The notes beneath the pieces are model-generated. The model was not told the origin of the DNA and made no database searches. It saw nothing but the letters and a program-made list of their open reading frames with translations. A DNA stretch of 64,000 bases, from the NCBI RefSeq assembly GCF_004000605.1, contig NZ_CP018911.1, positions 2,771,001-2,835,000 of the forward strand, given 5' to 3'. Shown here piece by piece: positions 20,100 to 29,218 of this stretch. Source of the DNA: Glycocaulis alkaliphilus. GTDB taxonomy: Bacteria > Pseudomonadota > Alphaproteobacteria > Caulobacterales > Maricaulaceae. A program made the position numbers and the translations under genes. Position 1 is the first letter of the stretch, and each line of letters opens with the position of its first letter.

Positions 20100-20911
20100 A
20101 TCGCCGCCAGCCCCTCCCGGTAGGACGGGAAAGCGGGCCGCCAGCCAAGCACCTGCTTGGCGCGCGCATTCGATACCCTCCGGTTTGCCGAATAGAAGCT
20201 CGCCTGCATCGGGCTCATCGCGCCCTTGTCAAAAGCTTCCTCCATGGGCGGCTCAACGCCCAGCAGGCGTGCCGCCTCTTCCACGACAGTGGGCTGCGGG
20301 CAAGGACAGTCATCGGCAAGGTTGAACACGCCGTCGGCCTCCGGCCGGGCCATGGCCAGCAGCAGCGCCTCGACAATGTCATCCACGTGAATCCGGCTGA
20401 AGACCTGGCCGGGCTTGATGATGCGGCGCGCACGGCCCTCGCGCAGCTTGTCGAACGTGCTGTATCCGGGCCCGTATATGCCCGCCAGCCGGAAGATGCG
20501 CGCACCCGCCGCCTGCCAGCCTGCTTCGGCTTCAGCCCGCCAGACAGAGCGGGGCTCAACCGGGTCCAGCCTGTCCCATTCAAACGCCCAGCCGCCGCGC
20601 CGGTCGCCATAGACGCCTGTGGTGGAGAGATAGCCCACCCAGCGGGATTTCAGCATTCGAGCGTCGAGCAAGGGCAGGAAGGGGTCGCCCGCCTCGCCCG
20701 GCGGCGCGCTGACGAGAACATGGCTCGCCTCCCGCACAGCCTCCTCGATGACGCCCGGCCCTGTGCCGGTCAGGAGCGGGGTGATGCCTTGCGCACGCAG
20801 ACCTTCGGCCTTGCCTCCATCACGCGTCGTGGCGGTCATTCTCGCGGTTGCGGCCAGACGCCGCGCTGTTGCATTCGCGACATAGCCAAAGCCGAGGAAA
20901 AGCATTCTCAT
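20060..20911 (-). CDS. NAD(P)-dependent epimerase-like protein (YeeZ type)
   Basis: The start at 20911 (MRMLFLGFG) follows GGGTGAT and gives 283 residues. The Rossmann motif is GFGYVANATARRLA, followed by SAPPGEAGDPF, a YLSTTGVYGD strand and an RLAGIYGPG motif, all features of atypical extended SDR proteins of the YeeZ group. NLADDCPCPQPTVVEEAARLL near the C terminus resembles the sugar-epimerase substrate lid. The substrate is unknown. It overlaps thiE by 40 bp at the 3' end and is divergent from a TPR protein gene. Confidence 0.85.
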   Translation of the reverse strand: MRMLFLGFGYVANATARRLAATARMTATTRDGGKAEGLRAQGITPLLTGTGPGVIEEAVREASHVLVSAPPGEAGDPFLPLLDARMLKSRWVGYLSTTGVYGDRRGGWAFEWDRLDPVEPRSVWRAEAEAGWQAAGARIFRLAGIYGPGYSTFDKLREGRARRIIKPGQVFSRIHVDDIVEALLLAMARPEADGVFNLADDCPCPQPTVVEEAARLLGVEPPMEEAFDKGAMSPMQASFYSANRRVSNARAKQVLGWRPAFPSYREGLAAIYAAEKASTAPAP

Positions 20912-20938
20912 GGTATCACCCATAGACCGTGGCTGCGT

Positions 20939-20948
20939 TAACGCGTTA
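20939..20948. promoter_or_regulatory. palindrome TAACGCGTTA in divergent promoter gap
   Basis: A perfect 10-bp palindrome lies in the 72-bp gap between the epimerase and TPR genes, extended by GTTA/TTAG flanks. It could be an operator for one or both. No regulator can be named. Confidence 0.3.
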
Positions 20949-20983
20949 GCGTGCATCGGGTTCAAGTGACAGGATATAGGCCG

Positions 20984-21649
20984 ATGCGCGGGATTTGCGG
21001 GATTTTAAGCGCTGCGGCGCTGCTGGCGGGTCATGCCACGCCAGCGCTGGCGCAGGAGGCCGGGACCAGTTTTGAACAGGCCCAGTATGAGGCCTGCCTG
21101 AACCTCATCAACGAAAATCCTGAAGCCGCCTACGAGGAAGGCCTTGCCTGGCGCGCGCAAGGCGGCAGCTGGCCGGCCATGCATTGCATCGCGCTGTCAC
21201 AGGTGGCGCTCGGCCAGTACGGCATTGCCGCCCGCCGCCTTGAAAGCACGGCAGAAGGCGCGGTTGTCGCCACCGACGAGACCCGCGCCATCATGTTCGG
21301 ACAGGCCGGCGATGCCTGGCTCGCCGCCAATGAGCCGGCCAATGCAGAGCGCGCTTTCCGGCGGGGCCGCGATTTCGGACCCGGCGATGCAGGCCTCGCT
21401 CTGGGCGTGGCCGAGGCCGCAATCCTGCAGGAAAACTGGGCGAACGCGCAGACGGCGGCAGGCGATGCCATCGGGCTTGATGCCGGTCTGGCCCGCGGCT
21501 GGCAGATACGCGCACAGGCACATCTTGAACAGGGCAATCTGGATGCCGCTTCCGCCGACCTCAACGAGGCACTGGCCCGCGATGGCGAGAATATCGAGGC
21601 GCTTGTCCTGCGCGGCCGCATCGCAGAGGCACGCCGCACGGGCGGATAG
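20984..21649 (+). CDS. periplasmic TPR-repeat protein
   Basis: The ATG at 20984, with AGGAT and AGG upstream, gives 221 residues and a signal peptide ending at A-L-A-Q. The rest forms helix pairs typical of tetratricopeptide repeats, for example AGDAWLAANEPANAERAFRR and AQAHLEQGNLDAASADLNEA. It is probably a periplasmic scaffold without catalysis. A second TPR protein with a signal sequence is encoded 460 bp downstream, after usg. Confidence 0.8.
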   Translation: MRGICGILSAAALLAGHATPALAQEAGTSFEQAQYEACLNLINENPEAAYEEGLAWRAQGGSWPAMHCIALSQVALGQYGIAARRLESTAEGAVVATDETRAIMFGQAGDAWLAANEPANAERAFRRGRDFGPGDAGLALGVAEAAILQENWANAQTAAGDAIGLDAGLARGWQIRAQAHLEQGNLDAASADLNEALARDGENIEALVLRGRIAEARRTGG

Positions 21650-21773
21650 CTGTTAGCACACGGACGATCCGGCTGCCAACAACATACAGAAATCATTCAT
21701 GAATTTGCGTGCAGGCTCTTGCCTGACAGGGTGGCTTTCGTCAAGCTCTCCCTCGTCGGTTATGGAGAGGGCC

Positions 21774-22043
21774 ATGAGCGAATCTGACTTTGCCGCGCAG
21801 TTGAGGGGCGCACGCCTGACCACGGCGGAAATCCTCTATTACCGCCCCGATTTTCCCAGCCTTCTGCAGAGCTTCAGCTGGCAGACGCAGGACATCGCGC
21901 CGGAATTTCCCCGCCTGCAACAGTTTCTCGATCACTGGCGGCGCGAGATCGAGGCGGTGATCCATTCAGTACGCATCGCCCATGCGGGCCTGATAAAGCC
22001 CGCTGAATGGCGCGGAGCGGTGCTGATGGAACGGCTTCATTAG
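21774..22043 (+). CDS. usg: Usg family protein
   Basis: The ATG at 21774 follows GGAGAGG and gives 89 residues. The pattern LTTAEILYYRPDFPSLLQSF, W-Q-T-Q-D-I-A-P-x-F-P and HSVRIAH...LIKPAEWR matches the alphaproteobacterial Usg protein, named for its place upstream of trpF in Caulobacter. Its biochemical role is not known to me. Here no trp gene is nearby; it stands between two TPR-protein genes. Confidence 0.88.
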   Translation: MSESDFAAQLRGARLTTAEILYYRPDFPSLLQSFSWQTQDIAPEFPRLQQFLDHWRREIEAVIHSVRIAHAGLIKPAEWRGAVLMERLH

Positions 22044-22112
22044 GCCCGCGGCCAGTAAAGGCGCTGAGACCAGCGGCTTGCCGCGCCGCAGTGCGCCGCT
22101 ATCCTTGCGTGC

Positions 22113-22697
22113 ATGATCGCGCTTCTCGCTTCTCTGGTTCTGGCACTCGCTGCCATACCGCCCGGCATTACCCTGACCCCTGAGGGGCAGGAAGAAGCGC
22201 GCGCGAGCCTGACGCTGGAAGAGCGGCTGGATGAACGCCTTGCTGCGCTGGCTGCCGCGTCATCGGAAAGTCAGGGTGAGACCATTGCCGACGAGGTGCG
22301 CTCCATCTGGCGCCAGTCAGGCGGGGCAACCGCCTCGCTCCTGCTTGACCGGGCCGAGCAGGCGATAGCCGAGCGTGATCTGGAGACGGCCCAGCGCGCC
22401 TATGCGCATCTGCGTATTCTGGAACCTGATTTTGCTGAAGGCTGGATGGCCGCCGGACAGCTCGCCATGGCGCGCGGGGACTGGAGCTTTGCCCTTGATG
22501 CACTGACCGAAGCGGTCAATCTGGAACCGCGCCGGTTTGATGCCTATGCGCTTCTGGGGCGCACGCTGGAACGGGCGAGTGAACCGGCAGCCGCCCTCGC
22601 CGCGTATGAAGAGGCATTGCGTGTCCATCCCTGGCACCCGCAAGCCCGTCAGGCTCGCGCGCGCCTCGAAAACCAGCTGGCAGGCCGTGCGCTTTAA
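22113..22697 (+). CDS. secreted TPR-repeat protein
   Basis: A protein of 194 residues with a short signal peptide (MIALLASLVLALAAIPPG) and at least three TPR-like helix pairs from residue 85 on: RAEQAIAERDLETAQRAYAH, AGQLAMARGDWSFALDALTE and LGRTLERASEPAAALAAYEE. It probably mediates protein contacts in the periplasm. The stop codon lies 11 bp inside the following hydrolase gene, so the two are likely coupled. Confidence 0.8.
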   Translation: MIALLASLVLALAAIPPGITLTPEGQEEARASLTLEERLDERLAALAAASSESQGETIADEVRSIWRQSGGATASLLLDRAEQAIAERDLETAQRAYAHLRILEPDFAEGWMAAGQLAMARGDWSFALDALTEAVNLEPRRFDAYALLGRTLERASEPAAALAAYEEALRVHPWHPQARQARARLENQLAGRAL

Positions 22698-23631
22698 TCT
22701 GACCGTTCTCACCGCGTGTTTCCTCATCCTCACCGCCTGCGCCGGAGGCCGTGCCATGCCCGTTGGCGATGATCCGCTTTCACCCATCGGCCAGTTCATC
22801 GAGATCGATGGCACACGCCTGCATTATCACGTAACCGGACCGGAAGGTGCATCGCCGGTGCTCGTATTGCACGGCGCATCGGCAAATCTGCGCGAACCGC
22901 TGATGGGGCTGGGAGAGGCTCTCAGAGACGAGCGCGTGATCTGGCTGGACCGGCCGGGCCTTGGCCATTCGCAGCGCCCCTCCGGACGGTGGAACCCGCA
23001 AGCCGAGGCCGCACTGATCGCGCAATTTCTTGAGGCGGTCGACGCAGGCCCCATCATTGTCACCGGACATTCCTGGGGCGGAGCGATTTCCTTGCGCCTC
23101 GCCATGGATCACCCGCAAGCCGTGTCTGGCATTGTCCTCGTGGCACCTGCCGTCCGGGCCAATGTGGGCGAGGCCGCGCTCTATAACCGCGCCACGCACT
23201 GGCCCGTCATCGGCCCGGTCATCACGCGGCTGGTCGTGCCGACCTATGGCCGCGCCCAGCTGGAATCCGGCGCCGCCAGCGCCTTCGCGCCCGACCCCGT
23301 GCCTGAAGGTTATGTGGAAGAGACCGCCCTCGCCCTCCTGCTGGAGGCGCGCGTGTGGACGGCCAATGCCGCCGACATGGCCAATGTGAACGCGCATCTG
23401 GAAGCCCAGGAAGGGCGTTACGGCGAGATCAGGCAGCCCACGATCATTCTGGCGGGTACTGAGGACAGCGTGGTTGCCACCCGCCGCCATTCCGTGCCCG
23501 TGGCTGAAACCATGCGCAATGCCGAGCTAGTCCTGATCGAAGGCGCTGGACATGCACCCCATTTTGCCCACGCAGACCGGGTGGCAGAGGCCATCATGAC
23601 GGTACGCGGGCGCGCGGCAGGTGTGGATTAG
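22687..23631 (+). CDS. alpha/beta-hydrolase lipoprotein
   Basis: A GTG start at 22687 gives 314 residues with a lipoprotein signal whose lipobox is L-T-A-C at residues 15-18; starting at the later ATG at 22756 would lose it. The hydrolase core shows VLVLHGASANL (oxyanion loop), the nucleophile in GHSWGG, an acid in AGTEDSVV and the His in GAGHAPHFAHAD. It is an esterase or similar enzyme of unknown substrate, likely anchored to the outer membrane. It overlaps the TPR gene by 11 bp. Confidence 0.85.
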   Translation: MRFNLTVLTACFLILTACAGGRAMPVGDDPLSPIGQFIEIDGTRLHYHVTGPEGASPVLVLHGASANLREPLMGLGEALRDERVIWLDRPGLGHSQRPSGRWNPQAEAALIAQFLEAVDAGPIIVTGHSWGGAISLRLAMDHPQAVSGIVLVAPAVRANVGEAALYNRATHWPVIGPVITRLVVPTYGRAQLESGAASAFAPDPVPEGYVEETALALLLEARVWTANAADMANVNAHLEAQEGRYGEIRQPTIILAGTEDSVVATRRHSVPVAETMRNAELVLIEGAGHAPHFAHADRVAEAIMTVRGRAAGVD

Positions 23632-23715
23632 GCACATACCGGCATTGCCGGGCCCGCGTTCGCGTCCTAAGCCATCAGGCCAGATACAAGCCCCTTTGCC
23701 AGATGAGGACGCCCC

Positions 23716-24009
23716 ATGGCCGAACCCTTCAACCACTCATCCGCCGATGCCGTCAGCGCGCCCGTTCAGGGTGGCACGCCCAAGGCCGATGAACAGCTTC
23801 GCGCCATTGTCGCCCGCATCGAGCGTCTGGAAGAAGAAAAGAAGGCGCTCATGGCCGACATCAAGGAGGTCTATGACGAAGCCAAGGGCAATGGCTTTGA
23901 CGTCAAAGTGCTCCGCCAGGTCATCCGCATCCGCAAGCAGGACCGCCAGGAACGCATGGAAATGGAAGCGGTGCTCGAAACCTATCTCGGCGCGCTCGGC
24001 GATCTCTGA
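23716..24009 (+). CDS. gapR: GapR family nucleoid-associated DNA-binding protein
   Basis: The protein of 97 residues has the family core [40 protein letters not shown] and [11 protein letters not shown] (DUF2312/UPF0335). In Caulobacter GapR forms tetrameric rings on overtwisted AT-rich DNA ahead of polymerases and is needed for replication and the cell cycle. An N-terminal extension of about 20 residues is low in complexity. The gene begins at an ATG with GAGGAC upstream and is followed after 14 bp by a lysine-rich hypothetical gene. Confidence 0.95.
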   Translation: MAEPFNHSSADAVSAPVQGGTPKADEQLRAIVARIERLEEEKKALMADIKEVYDEAKGNGFDVKVLRQVIRIRKQDRQERMEMEAVLETYLGALGDL

Positions 24010-24023
24010 TACTTTGCGAGGCC

Positions 24024-24590
24024 ATGGCCCGCGAGATTGACGACCGCAAGAAGAAAAAAGCCCTGCGCCGCCTCGACCGCGTGCGCCGGGCGCTGGCCGA
24101 GGCGGAAGCCGATGGCGATACCGAGGCCGCCCAAGAGGCGCGCGCCCTGCTGACCGAATGGGAAGATGAATTTCTCGGCAGCGTGGAAGAGCGGCTCAAC
24201 ACGTTCGGTTCTGCCTTTACCGACCCTGAGAAGGGCTCGCTGGACGAGCCGCTATCCCAGCTGCAGGCCGCCAAGCTCAAAGAGCTGGAAGCCAAGGCCA
24301 AGGGCAAGGAAACCCGGCCCTGGAAGCGCTCCAGCTTCAAGCCGAAGGAGAGGGCCCAACGCTCCAGCTTTTCTGCCAGACGCCCCGCCCGCGCGCGAAC
24401 ACCCGCGACATCAATGAGGATATGCCGGCAGACAGGCCGGAGGCCGGGCCGGCAACACCCCGCCCGTCTGACATCAAACCCGCCCCTGCACCAGCGCCGT
24501 CACCGGCTCCCTCGCCAGCCCCGTCACCGGCAAAACCCCGCCCCCGCTTCACCGTCATCAAGGGCGGGAAGGGGGAATAGGCTTCGCTGA
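24024..24590 (+). pseudogene. charged coiled-coil protein, probable C-terminal frameshift
   Basis: The frame from 24024 gives 188 residues. The first 110 are a Lys/Glu/Ala-rich helix (KKKKALRRLDRVRRALAEAE) with ordinary codon use. After about position 24350 the frame becomes an Arg/Pro-rich tail that does not look like real protein. The -1 frame across 24385-24580 instead reads NTRDINEDMPADRPEAGPAT, a Pro-Ala-Ser linker and ends in FTVIKGGKGE, which looks like the natural C terminus. A one-base indel between about 24340 and 24385 would join them. It could be a natural mutation or a sequencing error. The neighbouring gapR suggests a DNA-related role, but that is only context. Confidence 0.6.
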
Positions 24591-24703
24591 GCCGGATTCC
24601 CATGCCGCCCTACTGGCATAGCCTTGCCGCCACCGCGCCTGCCCGCCTCCGCCAGTGGCGAACGGGCAGCCGCGATGATCTGTCACGCCCGCTATATTAT
24701 GCA

Positions 24704-24722
24704 AATGCGAATGACTCGCATT
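24704..24722. promoter_or_regulatory. Fur-like operator upstream of heme-type TonB receptor
   Basis: AATGCGA-ATGAC-TCGCATT is a perfect 7-5-7 inverted repeat 57 bp before the receptor start. It resembles iron-box sequences bound by Fur. A similar site precedes the TonB receptor gene at 57888-60119. Confidence 0.55.
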
Positions 24723-24779
24723 GACGGCGCGTGCCGTCCCGCTATGAGAGTGCTTCGCATTTTTAATGGAGGGGTGAGC

Positions 24780-26798
24780 ATGACTCGTTATCAGACTTTT
24801 CTGGCCGTTCTGGCCGCAACCACCGCGCTGAGTGCGCCTGCCCTCGGTCAGGCCACGCAGGAGACGCTGCCTGAGCAAGAGGAGATTGAGACGATACTCG
24901 TCATCGGGCAGGCCAGCCCGGTCTCTACCATCGACCGGGCCATGCAGTTTCAGGCGCGTCAGGTGCGGGACGTTTTCAGCACGGAACCGTCGATCGACAT
25001 CGCTGGCGGCACACGCAACGGGCAGCGCATCTTCCTGCGCGGCGTTGAAGGATCGAACTTGAACATCACGGTGGACGGTGCCCGGCAGGGGCGCAATCTC
25101 TACAATCACCGGGGCGGCTTCTCCAATATCGATCCGGAATTCCTGCGCCGGGTGGACATCCAGGCGGGTCCGGCTGCAGCCGATCAGGGATTTGGCGCGC
25201 TCGGCGGCGCGATCCGGTTTGAAACCATCGACGCCCAGGACCGGCTGGCGCCGGGGCAGGATTTCGGCGCCTTCGGGCGGGTGAGTTTTGCCAGCGCCGC
25301 CGAGGCGCAGCGCGTGGCGGCCGGAGCATACGGGCGGCTGGGCGACGATGTGGGCGTACTCGCGTACGTCTCCGCTACCGATTTCCGGGACCTGCGCATT
25401 GGCGGCGGGTCGCGCGTGCCCGTTTCGGGCGGCGAGGACCGCAACCTGCTCATCAAGCTGAGCGCGCTGTCCCTTGGCGATCACACCTTGCGGGTATCCT
25501 ACGAGCGCAATGACGCCTCCGGCCTGAACTTCATGCAGCGCGGTGACTATCCCTACCAGCTGCAGCCGGTCGACTTCCGGACCCGTCCTCCGCAGGACCA
25601 GTCCCTTGTCCGCGACACCTATGCGCTGCGTTATGGCTACAACCCGTCAAGCGATCTCATCGACATCCGGATTGACGCCTATACCAGCCGGAACGACTTC
25701 TTCGCACCGCAAAGCAATGCCGAACGCTTCATCAGCGACATTACCGGCGGTGATCTGCGCAACACATTCCGCTTTGCGCTGGGCACCGGCCGGCTGGAGA
25801 CCACGATTGGTGCTGACTATTTCGAAGATGAAGGCACTGCGAGCCGTTCAGACGCCGGAACGTACTACTCAACCAACCGGAATACGGGCCTCTTCGTCCA
25901 AAACCGCTACTTCTCGGGGCCTCTGGCGCTCTATGCCGGGGTGCGTCACGACGATTACGCGTCAGACTACGGGCCGCGCAAGGCCCAGGGCAACGCAACA
26001 TCGCTCAACCTTGGCGGTGAGTTCACTGTGATGCCGCAACTGACAGTCTTTGCCGGGTACGGTCAGGCTGCGCGTGGCTCTGGCACATTGCCCCTCCACT
26101 TTGCCCGTAACGTCCAGCCCGGCCTGATGTTCAATGGCTCGGCCACGGGAGGGCTGGATCCCGAAACCTCCGCCCAGTGGGAGGCCGGATTGCGCGGCCG
26201 GTTCGCCGATGGCCTGCCCGCAGGCGGCACGCTGAGCTATCAGCTCACAGCCTTCCGCACCGAAATCGAGGACGCCATCCTTTACTTCCAGCCCGGATCC
26301 GGCGGGCTGGGTGGCAGGCCGATCACCAATATCTTCAACTTCGATGATACGGTCCGCTTTGAAGGCTATGAGGCATCCCTCGAGTATGACAGCAGGCTGT
26401 GGAGCACGGCTCTGCGCTACAGCCACACCGACATTGCGAACATGCCTGCCGAACCGCAATTCATTGCCCGCACTGGCGCGCCGCGCGGGGACCAGTGGGT
26501 ATGGGACAGCCGGATCATGGTTCGTGCCAACATCACGGCAGGTTACACCTTGCGCCACACCTCTGCCCTGACCAGCGTTCCGGCCGGGCAGATCGTCTAC
26601 ATCCCCAAGCCCGGCTTCACCCTGCATGACATACAGCTGAGCTGGGAGCCTGCAGCGCTGCGGGGCGCGGCACTGGACATCGCCGTCACCAACCTCACCG
26701 ACGAACGCTACGTAGCGCATTCCACGCTCACGCAGGACGGGTTCGCCACCGAGGAAGCCGGCCGCGATATCCGCCTCTCGCTGAGCTATCGCTATTAG
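24780..26798 (+). CDS. TonB-dependent outer-membrane receptor, heme/hemoglobin type
   Basis: The ATG at 24780 follows GGAGGGG and gives 672 residues with a signal peptide ending at A-L-G-Q. The plug domain has IETILVIGQ (TonB box region), QRIFLRGVEGSNLNITVDGA and NIDPEFLRRVDIQAGP. The remainder is a beta-barrel with a C-terminal Tyr-Arg-Tyr. The plug pattern is that of the hemoglobin/transferrin/lactoferrin receptor subfamily, so heme is the likely ligand. The Fur-like box in its promoter supports iron repression. No hemin-transport or TonB genes are adjacent. Confidence 0.87.
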   Translation: MTRYQTFLAVLAATTALSAPALGQATQETLPEQEEIETILVIGQASPVSTIDRAMQFQARQVRDVFSTEPSIDIAGGTRNGQRIFLRGVEGSNLNITVDGARQGRNLYNHRGGFSNIDPEFLRRVDIQAGPAAADQGFGALGGAIRFETIDAQDRLAPGQDFGAFGRVSFASAAEAQRVAAGAYGRLGDDVGVLAYVSATDFRDLRIGGGSRVPVSGGEDRNLLIKLSALSLGDHTLRVSYERNDASGLNFMQRGDYPYQLQPVDFRTRPPQDQSLVRDTYALRYGYNPSSDLIDIRIDAYTSRNDFFAPQSNAERFISDITGGDLRNTFRFALGTGRLETTIGADYFEDEGTASRSDAGTYYSTNRNTGLFVQNRYFSGPLALYAGVRHDDYASDYGPRKAQGNATSLNLGGEFTVMPQLTVFAGYGQAARGSGTLPLHFARNVQPGLMFNGSATGGLDPETSAQWEAGLRGRFADGLPAGGTLSYQLTAFRTEIEDAILYFQPGSGGLGGRPITNIFNFDDTVRFEGYEASLEYDSRLWSTALRYSHTDIANMPAEPQFIARTGAPRGDQWVWDSRIMVRANITAGYTLRHTSALTSVPAGQIVYIPKPGFTLHDIQLSWEPAALRGAALDIAVTNLTDERYVAHSTLTQDGFATEEAGRDIRLSLSYRY

Positions 26799-26833
26799 GT
26801 AAATAGGCCCTGTCAGCGCCTGCGCTGACAGGG

Positions 26834-28117
26834 CTACTCCTCCTCGCCCAGCGGGGTGAGTTTCACCTTGGTGATCTGGTTGCGGCGGCGTTCGAGTATG
26901 TCGAACTGCACGTCATGGAAGCGGAAGCGCTGGCCCGGCTCCGGTATGGTCTGGGCTTCGTGGATCACCAGACCCGCGATCGTCACCGCCTCGTCATCGG
27001 GCAGTTCCCAGTCGAGCGCGCGGTTGATCTCGCGGATGCCCGTTGCGCCATCCACGATGACCGAGCCATCCGCTTCCCGCTTGAACTCACCTGGCGGGGC
27101 CAGATCGTGCTCGTCCTCGATCTCGCCAACGATCTCCTCGAGGATGTCTTCCAGCGTCACCACGCCCATCAGCGCGCCATATTCATCGACCACGAGGGCG
27201 AAATGCTCGCGCTTGGTCCTGAAGGTGTTGAGCTGATCGAACAGCTCGGTGGTCTCCGGCACGAACCAGGGCTCGCGCTTCAGGCTGGCGATATCGAGTT
27301 TCGAACTGTCTCCGCCCATGCCGTGCAGGGCACGCGCCAGATCCCGTACATGCAGAATGCCGACAATATTCTCCGGCTCGCCCTGCCAGAGCGGCAGGCG
27401 GGTATGCGGGCTGGTCAGCGCGGTTTCCACCAACTGCTCAACCGGCTGGTCAATATCCAGCATGACGAGGTTCTTGCGGTGAACCATCACGTCATCGACC
27501 GTCAGCTCACGCAGATCGAGCACGCCGCCCAGCATGTCGCGGTCATGCTTGACCACGCCGCCTTCCTGCAGGTGCATGTCGATCTGCCCGCGTATCTCTT
27601 CATGCGCCGACAGGACAGGCCCGGTCACATTCGCGCCGATCAGGCGCAGCGTGCCGCGCACCACCACCTGTACACCCGCCACTACGGGGCCGAACACCGC
27701 CGTCACGATACGGATCGGCAGGGAGACAAACATGGCCAGCCTGTCCGGATTGGAGAGCGCATAGGTCTTGGGCATGACCTCGGCAAACACCAGCACCAGC
27801 GCCGTCATCACCAGCGTGGCGATCGGCACGCCGGCATCACCGAACATGGCCAGAAATACCGCCGCCGCGATGGAGGAGGCGAGGATGTTGACCAGATTAT
27901 TGCCCAGCAATATGCCGCCGATCAGGCTCTCGCGATCCTCGATCAGCAGGCTGACGCGCGCCGCAGCCCCGTTCTTTTCCTTCTCCAGTGCCAGCATGCG
28001 CGCCTTCGACGTGGCCGTCAGCGCGGTCTCCGACCCGGAAAAGAAGGCCGATAGCAAAAGCAGCAGCAAGATGGCCGCAAACGCCCATCCCATCCACGCC
28101 TCGAACACGAATTCCAT
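26834..28117 (-). CDS. CNNM/CorC-type membrane protein with CBS domains (UPF0053)
   Basis: A protein of 427 residues with an N-terminal DUF21 membrane domain (three to four segments in residues 1-150, including AFFSGSETALTA and VFAEVMPKTYAL), two CBS domains (about residues 205-330, ending in LVVDEYGALMGVVTLEDILE) and a CorC_HlyC domain at the end. Family members are linked to magnesium or cobalt efflux. It starts directly at the aroB stop codon with no gap, so aroK, aroB and this gene form an operon, an order common in alphaproteobacteria. Confidence 0.93.
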   Translation of the reverse strand: MEFVFEAWMGWAFAAILLLLLLSAFFSGSETALTATSKARMLALEKEKNGAAARVSLLIEDRESLIGGILLGNNLVNILASSIAAAVFLAMFGDAGVPIATLVMTALVLVFAEVMPKTYALSNPDRLAMFVSLPIRIVTAVFGPVVAGVQVVVRGTLRLIGANVTGPVLSAHEEIRGQIDMHLQEGGVVKHDRDMLGGVLDLRELTVDDVMVHRKNLVMLDIDQPVEQLVETALTSPHTRLPLWQGEPENIVGILHVRDLARALHGMGGDSSKLDIASLKREPWFVPETTELFDQLNTFRTKREHFALVVDEYGALMGVVTLEDILEEIVGEIEDEHDLAPPGEFKREADGSVIVDGATGIREINRALDWELPDDEAVTIAGLVIHEAQTIPEPGQRFRFHDVQFDILERRRNQITKVKLTPLGEEE

Positions 28118-29218
28118 CTAGACCTCTCCTGCGAGGAAAGCACTGATCTGCGCCGGTTCATGGCCGGGAGAAATGAAGGCCTCGCCAATGCCGCGCGCCA
28201 GAATGAGGGTGATGCCCGAACCGGCATTTTTCTTGTCCTGCCCCATGCGCGCGGTCAGGGCGGAGGGATCATAGGGGCCACCGGGCAGTTCACGGATCGA
28301 CACCGGCAAACCGGCCCCGCCCAGCACAGCCGCCGCCCGCCGGGCGGCATCCGGCCCGCACAGGCCCAGTGACGCGGAAAACTTCAGCGCCATGACGATA
28401 CCACACGAGACCGCCTCGCCATGAATGAGCGCGCCTTTTTCCGCTTCGGCCTCGAAGGCATGGGCGAAGGTATGCCCCAGATTAAGCAGGGCCCGCACCC
28501 CCGCCTCGCGCTCATCCTCTGCTACAATGCGTGCCTTGAAGCGCACCGCATCGGCAATGACGGGGACAAGCGCGTCCAGAGCGAGCGGATCAGTTTCTGC
28601 CGCCTCGAGGCGTTCAAACAGCGCACGGTCCGCAATCAGCCCGGCCTTGACGATCTCGGCATAGCCTGCCGCCAGCTCGCGCCGCGGCAGGCTTTCCAGA
28701 AAGCCGCTATCGGCCACTACCAGGTCTGGCTGATGGAAACTGCCAATAAGGTTCTTGCCGTGGCGCGTATTGATGCCGGTCTTGCCGCCCACAGAGGAAT
28801 CCACCTGAGCCAGCAGGGTCGTCGGCATCTGGATGAAGCCGCACCCGCGCTTCATGATCGACGCGGCAAAGCCGGCCAGATCGCCCACCGTGCCGCCGCC
28901 AAACGCAATGAGAGCCTCATTGCGCGCCATCTCGCGGTCCAGCAGCGCATCCGTCACGATACGCAGCCCCTCCCAGGTTTTCACCCCTTCACCGCCTTCC
29001 AGCAGGATGAAATCAGGCTTCAGTCCCACACCCGTCAGAACGCTTTCCAGCCGCGTGCGGTGGGCGCTCAGCGCATCGCGGTCAGCCACAATGATGGCGC
29101 GCCCCTGCGGGCAAAGCTGGCGCATTTCGCCAGCGGCGGCCTCCAGCGCGCCAGCCCCTGCGAGTACCTCATAGGCGCGCGAGGCAGCCCGGACAGGAAT
29201 ACGGAACAGCTCGCTCAC
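28118..29218 (-). CDS. aroB: 3-dehydroquinate synthase
   Basis: An enzyme of 366 residues for the second step of the shikimate pathway, cyclising DAHP to 3-dehydroquinate with NAD and a metal. Motifs are GGGTVGDLAGFAAS (NAD binding), MPTTLLAQVDSSVGGKTGIN, and metal ligands in EIVKAG, NLGHTFAHAFE and IHGEAVSCG. Its ATG overlaps the aroK stop codon by 4 bp. It lies in the middle of the aroK-aroB-CNNM operon. Confidence 0.97.
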   Translation of the reverse strand: MSELFRIPVRAASRAYEVLAGAGALEAAAGEMRQLCPQGRAIIVADRDALSAHRTRLESVLTGVGLKPDFILLEGGEGVKTWEGLRIVTDALLDREMARNEALIAFGGGTVGDLAGFAASIMKRGCGFIQMPTTLLAQVDSSVGGKTGINTRHGKNLIGSFHQPDLVVADSGFLESLPRRELAAGYAEIVKAGLIADRALFERLEAAETDPLALDALVPVIADAVRFKARIVAEDEREAGVRALLNLGHTFAHAFEAEAEKGALIHGEAVSCGIVMALKFSASLGLCGPDAARRAAAVLGGAGLPVSIRELPGGPYDPSALTARMGQDKKNAGSGITLILARGIGEAFISPGHEPAQISAFLAGEV

